Positions 60,440 to 64,000 of a DNA stretch of 64,000 bases are shown here, one piece after another. Both the position numbers and the translations under genes were made by a program. This DNA comes from Hyaloscypha bicolor E (taxonomy: Eukaryota > Ascomycota > Leotiomycetes > Helotiales > Hyaloscyphaceae). Positions within the stretch are counted from its first letter, which is position 1. Every line of letters begins with the position of its first letter. The stretch covers positions 372,001-436,000 of the forward strand of contig NW_020194558.1 in NCBI RefSeq assembly GCF_002865645.1, in the 5' to 3' direction. Under the pieces are notes generated by a model. The model saw only the letters and a list, made by a program, of their open reading frames with translations, searched no databases and was not told where the DNA came from.

Positions 60440-63400
60440 TAATTATATCGGAAGCCATAGTAAAGATTATTATTCTAAAGAACCGCAGTTTCTAGGCAGA
60501 CTAGTTTAATACTCTCTATAAAATAGCTAGTAATAAGGGTATCTGGGATAAGATTAACCTATTTAATAATAAAGTAATTAAAATAAATATAGCGGCTTCT
60601 TCCAGGCCTCTTCCTATAATTAATAAGCTTATATTAAAGGAAATAGAGAATTACTATACTAGATACTAAGTTAAAGCAGAAAACTAGAATAAGAATACTC
60701 GACTTATAGCTAAGAAAGAATTAAAACTAATATCTCTATAGCCTATAATATTCGGGGATATTAGAGATTACTATTTAGTATTTTTACGGAACTATAAGAT
60801 CAAGAAACTAGACTAGATAAATAAGCTAGTATATTACTATATAATTAAGTAATAGCTTTATTAAATAATTAATATAGAGATCTTTATAAACTTTATTCTA
60901 GAACTTAAAGAAAGTAAATAAAGCTCTATTTACGAGGTTCTTAAGGCATTATTAATAAAATATAATTCTATAAATATAGTACAAATTACTACTATTCGGA
61001 AAGTATATAGCTTAGTTCTACTATAAGTAAGTAAAGAAGAAGTGAGCCTAAAGTACTAGTTTACTAATTAGGAGAAAGCACTTAATTATACTAGAGCTCT
61101 CAAAATTACCGAAATCAAAGGCACTCTAGTAATAATTGAGTTCTTAATAGCCTTTTAGCAGAAACTCGTACTAATCTGGGTAATAGAATAGCTTAGTAAT
61201 CTATATAGTAAAGACAAGCTAGGGCTTCTAATTCTTATACTTAAATAATATAGCCAGATATTTAATTAGATTATTTTAGAAAACTAGAATACTAAGTACT
61301 TAGAAGCTTCTATAATCTTTATTATACTCGGGAATTAAACTAATAAAGAATTAGATAGCAAACCCGATTTAAATAAGTATAAGTATTATAAGTACCCTTA
61401 TAAGAGTTCCAAAATCTATAAGTATAAGTAGAACTTACTTAGCTATATTACTATAAAAATTATAATTACTAGATTAAGTAAGACTTAGATAAAATTCAAG
61501 CCTAATAAAGAATAAATTAGAAAAATCCGGGAAAGAATCTTAATTAAGTATTAGAAGAATCTAAAACTTTAGCTAGAAGAGAAATATAATATGAAAATTA
61601 CTAGTAAATAAGCTATAGAAAAACTAATACCCGGTACTAGTTCTAAAAAAAAGCCTAAAGTATCCGGAATCCAATTTTCTAGGAACTTTAATACCGCTCT
61701 AGTAGATTCTATACTTATAATCTAGAGTTCAGATTAGAGAATCTATATAATACTTAATTTCTTAAGATATTTACTCTTTTAGAATACTTTATTAAATAAC
61801 TATAATACTATATACCTAGTTAATAGCAAGGATCTAATTAATTCTAGTACTTTTATTAAAGCAAAAATTAATAATTATATAAAAGCAGGAATAACTAGTC
61901 TTCTAATTATTAAATATAATACTTATATAATTAAAAACATAGTTAATAGATTTACAGGACTATATACTAAAGATCTAATCCTTTATAATATTATAGTTAT
62001 TAAAGAATTCTATATAAATATTATTTCCGAAGCTTGCCTAGTAGAAAGAAAGCTTAGTATTATAAATATAATCTTATAATTAAACTAAGAGATTATAAAA
62101 AGAATATAATATTAATATAATTAGAGTATAAGTTTAATTTAGTTTTCTTTAAATATAAGCCGCTCTTTATTTATTCTAATATTCTATTTAAAATTCCTAC
62201 TAGTACTAGTAATATATTTATATTTCTAATACTCGAATATTTAATTAGAGCTCGGTATAAGAAATCAGGGAAATATCTTAAACCAAGAAGTAATTTAGAA
62301 GAAAAATAATATGCGAGAGCAGGATATTTAGCCTATAAAGCTCTATAAAAGCTCATTAATTATATATATAACGTGAAAATTAATAAACTAATAAGAATTA
62401 TATACGAATTTTATACTTAGGTATATACTAGATAAGTAATTTTATATAGGCTAATTAAGAGAAAGTTTACTTAACTATTTTAGAGAATCTTATAAGACTT
62501 ATTTAATTATCTAAATAGCTATAATAGTTCGAACTGAATTCTAATAATTAAGAACGAATTTAGTAGAAAGCTCTTTAGATATCTTTTACTAAATAAGGAG
62601 GGTTTACTAGTATTTAATATAATTAGAGATTTTAAATAGTAAATATATAAGTAATATAATCTTTTAATTACTTATATTAAGTATAATTAGGAGAAAGTAA
62701 TTATTTTAATCTAAGAAATATTAGCTTATTAGATCTAGGCAAAGAAATAAGGTATTAAAATCGAGCTTTTTTCTTTATATATATATGAGCCAAATAGTAG
62801 TACTAAGTAAGTAAGGCAGGAAATTATAAATAAGGCTATTATAATATACTTAATAGCTAATTTGCCTGAAAAGCTATAGCTAGAAAGCTCTATAGCCGCC
62901 ATTTACCTATATAATTAAAGCCTTTTATATATATATAACTAGAGAATACTAAATAAAGTACTCGATTTATAGTTCTATAATTATTTCTATTAGTATAACC
63001 TAAAGCTTATAGTATAAATAATAGTTAATTTTAGGCCTAATTAAAATAAGATCTATATATATAGTTCTAGGGCATATCTAATAATTAAGGATTATAAAGC
63101 AGAACGAAATAAGAAAGTATTTAAAATTATATTATATAAGTATATTAGATATTTAATTAGATATATTATATCTAATATTTATAAAATCTGGGTTCTTGTA
63201 TTTAATTAAGTAATTATTATATATAATATTATATTTAATAAGAATATTCTTTATAGAAAGAATTATAAAAATATAAAAGGCTATTATATAGAAATTATAA
63301 AAAATATAATAGAACTATTTCTAGAAAATAATATTTAGGATACTAAATTAATCTTTAAGAATAAGAAATTATAGTATAATAGCTTATTAGAATAAATAGA

Positions 63401-64000
63401 AAATAAGCTTAAACTAGGAAGTAATAAGTAAATAAACTAATAATTAAAAGAGCCTATAAGTATACTAATAGGTTATAACTCGGGAATAGGAAGCTCTATA
63501 GCCTTACTAGAAATAGAACTTATAACTTTATAAAGTACTTCAGAGCCAGAAAATATACTAGAGCCTAGAAATAGTAGAAATAAAGATACTAAGCTCTTAA
63601 GAAGGCTTAGTACTATAAAAAGAGATATAAGAAAGTATATTGGAACTATTAGGAAAGTATACTAAACTAATAAAAGCAGGAAAGAATTTTCTTAAAACTA
63701 GTAATAAGGTCTACTAATAGCTCCTATAAGTAAAGCAGGAAGCTTACTTATAAAACGAGTAAATAGCTTAATAGAAATAAGAGAATTCTCTATAGAAAAA
63801 GCAAATAGCTTAGTTAAAGTAAAAGATTAAATAGTAAAACCAAAGAGAAAATAAATAAGAAAGCTAATTATTAAAACCAGAAATAGACTAATCCAAATAT
63901 ACTTATATAAGAGAAATAATTAAAATAGAGATCCAGGTAAAGCTAGTAATAATATAATTACTATAATAAGTATATTACTATAAATAATAAATAGATCGAA
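60440..64000 (+). mobile_element. Second copia family, gag-pol relic, cut by window end
   Basis: Gag starts near 60.45 kb and reads LYKIASNKGIWDKIN (about 60.52-60.56 kb), followed by IENYYTRY and LIAKKELKLISL, typical of fungal copia Gag. A protease and GAG-pre-integrase region lies near 61.7-62.05 kb. The integrase core is seen as VILYRLIKRKF (about 62.43 kb) and NLPEKL, LESSIAAIYLYN (about 62.86-62.92 kb), and a post-core region near 63.06-63.24 kb. Lys-rich sequence runs to the window end before any reverse transcriptase appears. Sequence and LTR context differ from the other two copia copies, so this is another family. Stops are frequent but less dense, suggesting milder mutation. Confidence 0.75.

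Overview
The window looks like nuclear DNA of a filamentous ascomycete (Pezizomycotina). The reasons are genes with many 46-66 base introns, an asco-type laccase, a LaeA-type methyltransferase, a DUF7708/STAND-like protein, and about 28 kb of AT-rich DNA made of retrotransposons decayed by C-to-T and G-to-A transitions, as repeat-induced point mutation (RIP) produces. A leotiomycete is my best guess, but the sequence alone does not fix the class.

Left part, 1-19.5 kb, moderate GC, genes and gene relics mixed: a broken NAD-dependent epimerase/reductase (205-1140), an intact DJ-1/PfpI-like gene (1841-2645), an intact eight-exon laccase (3596-5742), a broken short-chain dehydrogenase (7623-8309), an unrecognised four-exon gene (10153-11245), a broken ECM33-like cell-wall gene on the minus strand (11490-12330), a large AAA+ ATPase gene on the minus strand (13041-16542), and, divergent from it across about 0.9 kb, a DUF7708/STAND-like gene (17453-19534) in which I find no Walker A motif.

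Middle part, 19.5-35.2 kb: about 11 kb without a convincing gene, holding simple repeats, a 76-base poly-C run and two possible small AT-rich elements. It leads to a seven-exon laeA homologue (30942-32475), the global regulator of secondary metabolism. About 2.7 kb of apparently non-coding DNA follows.

Right part, 35.2-64 kb: an abrupt change to AT-rich DNA with almost no open frames. Its structure can still be read. It holds a solo copia LTR with a 5-base target duplication, a truncated copia fragment, a pogo/Fot1-like DDE transposase relic cut at its FDGYGSH-type catalytic motif by a full-length minus-strand Ty1/copia element (37629-44119), and a chromodomain-bearing Ty3/gypsy element (45671-58371, target duplication ATAAT) whose protease region is split by a second, plus-strand copy of the same copia family (47907-54129, target duplication ATAAA). 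After an unassigned AT-rich stretch, a third, different copia element starts near 60.4 kb and runs off the window.

No operon-like or cluster logic joins the genes. The notable theme is a secondary-metabolism regulator about 3 kb from a heterochromatin-like block of nested transposons, with decayed gene copies elsewhere in the GC-balanced part.
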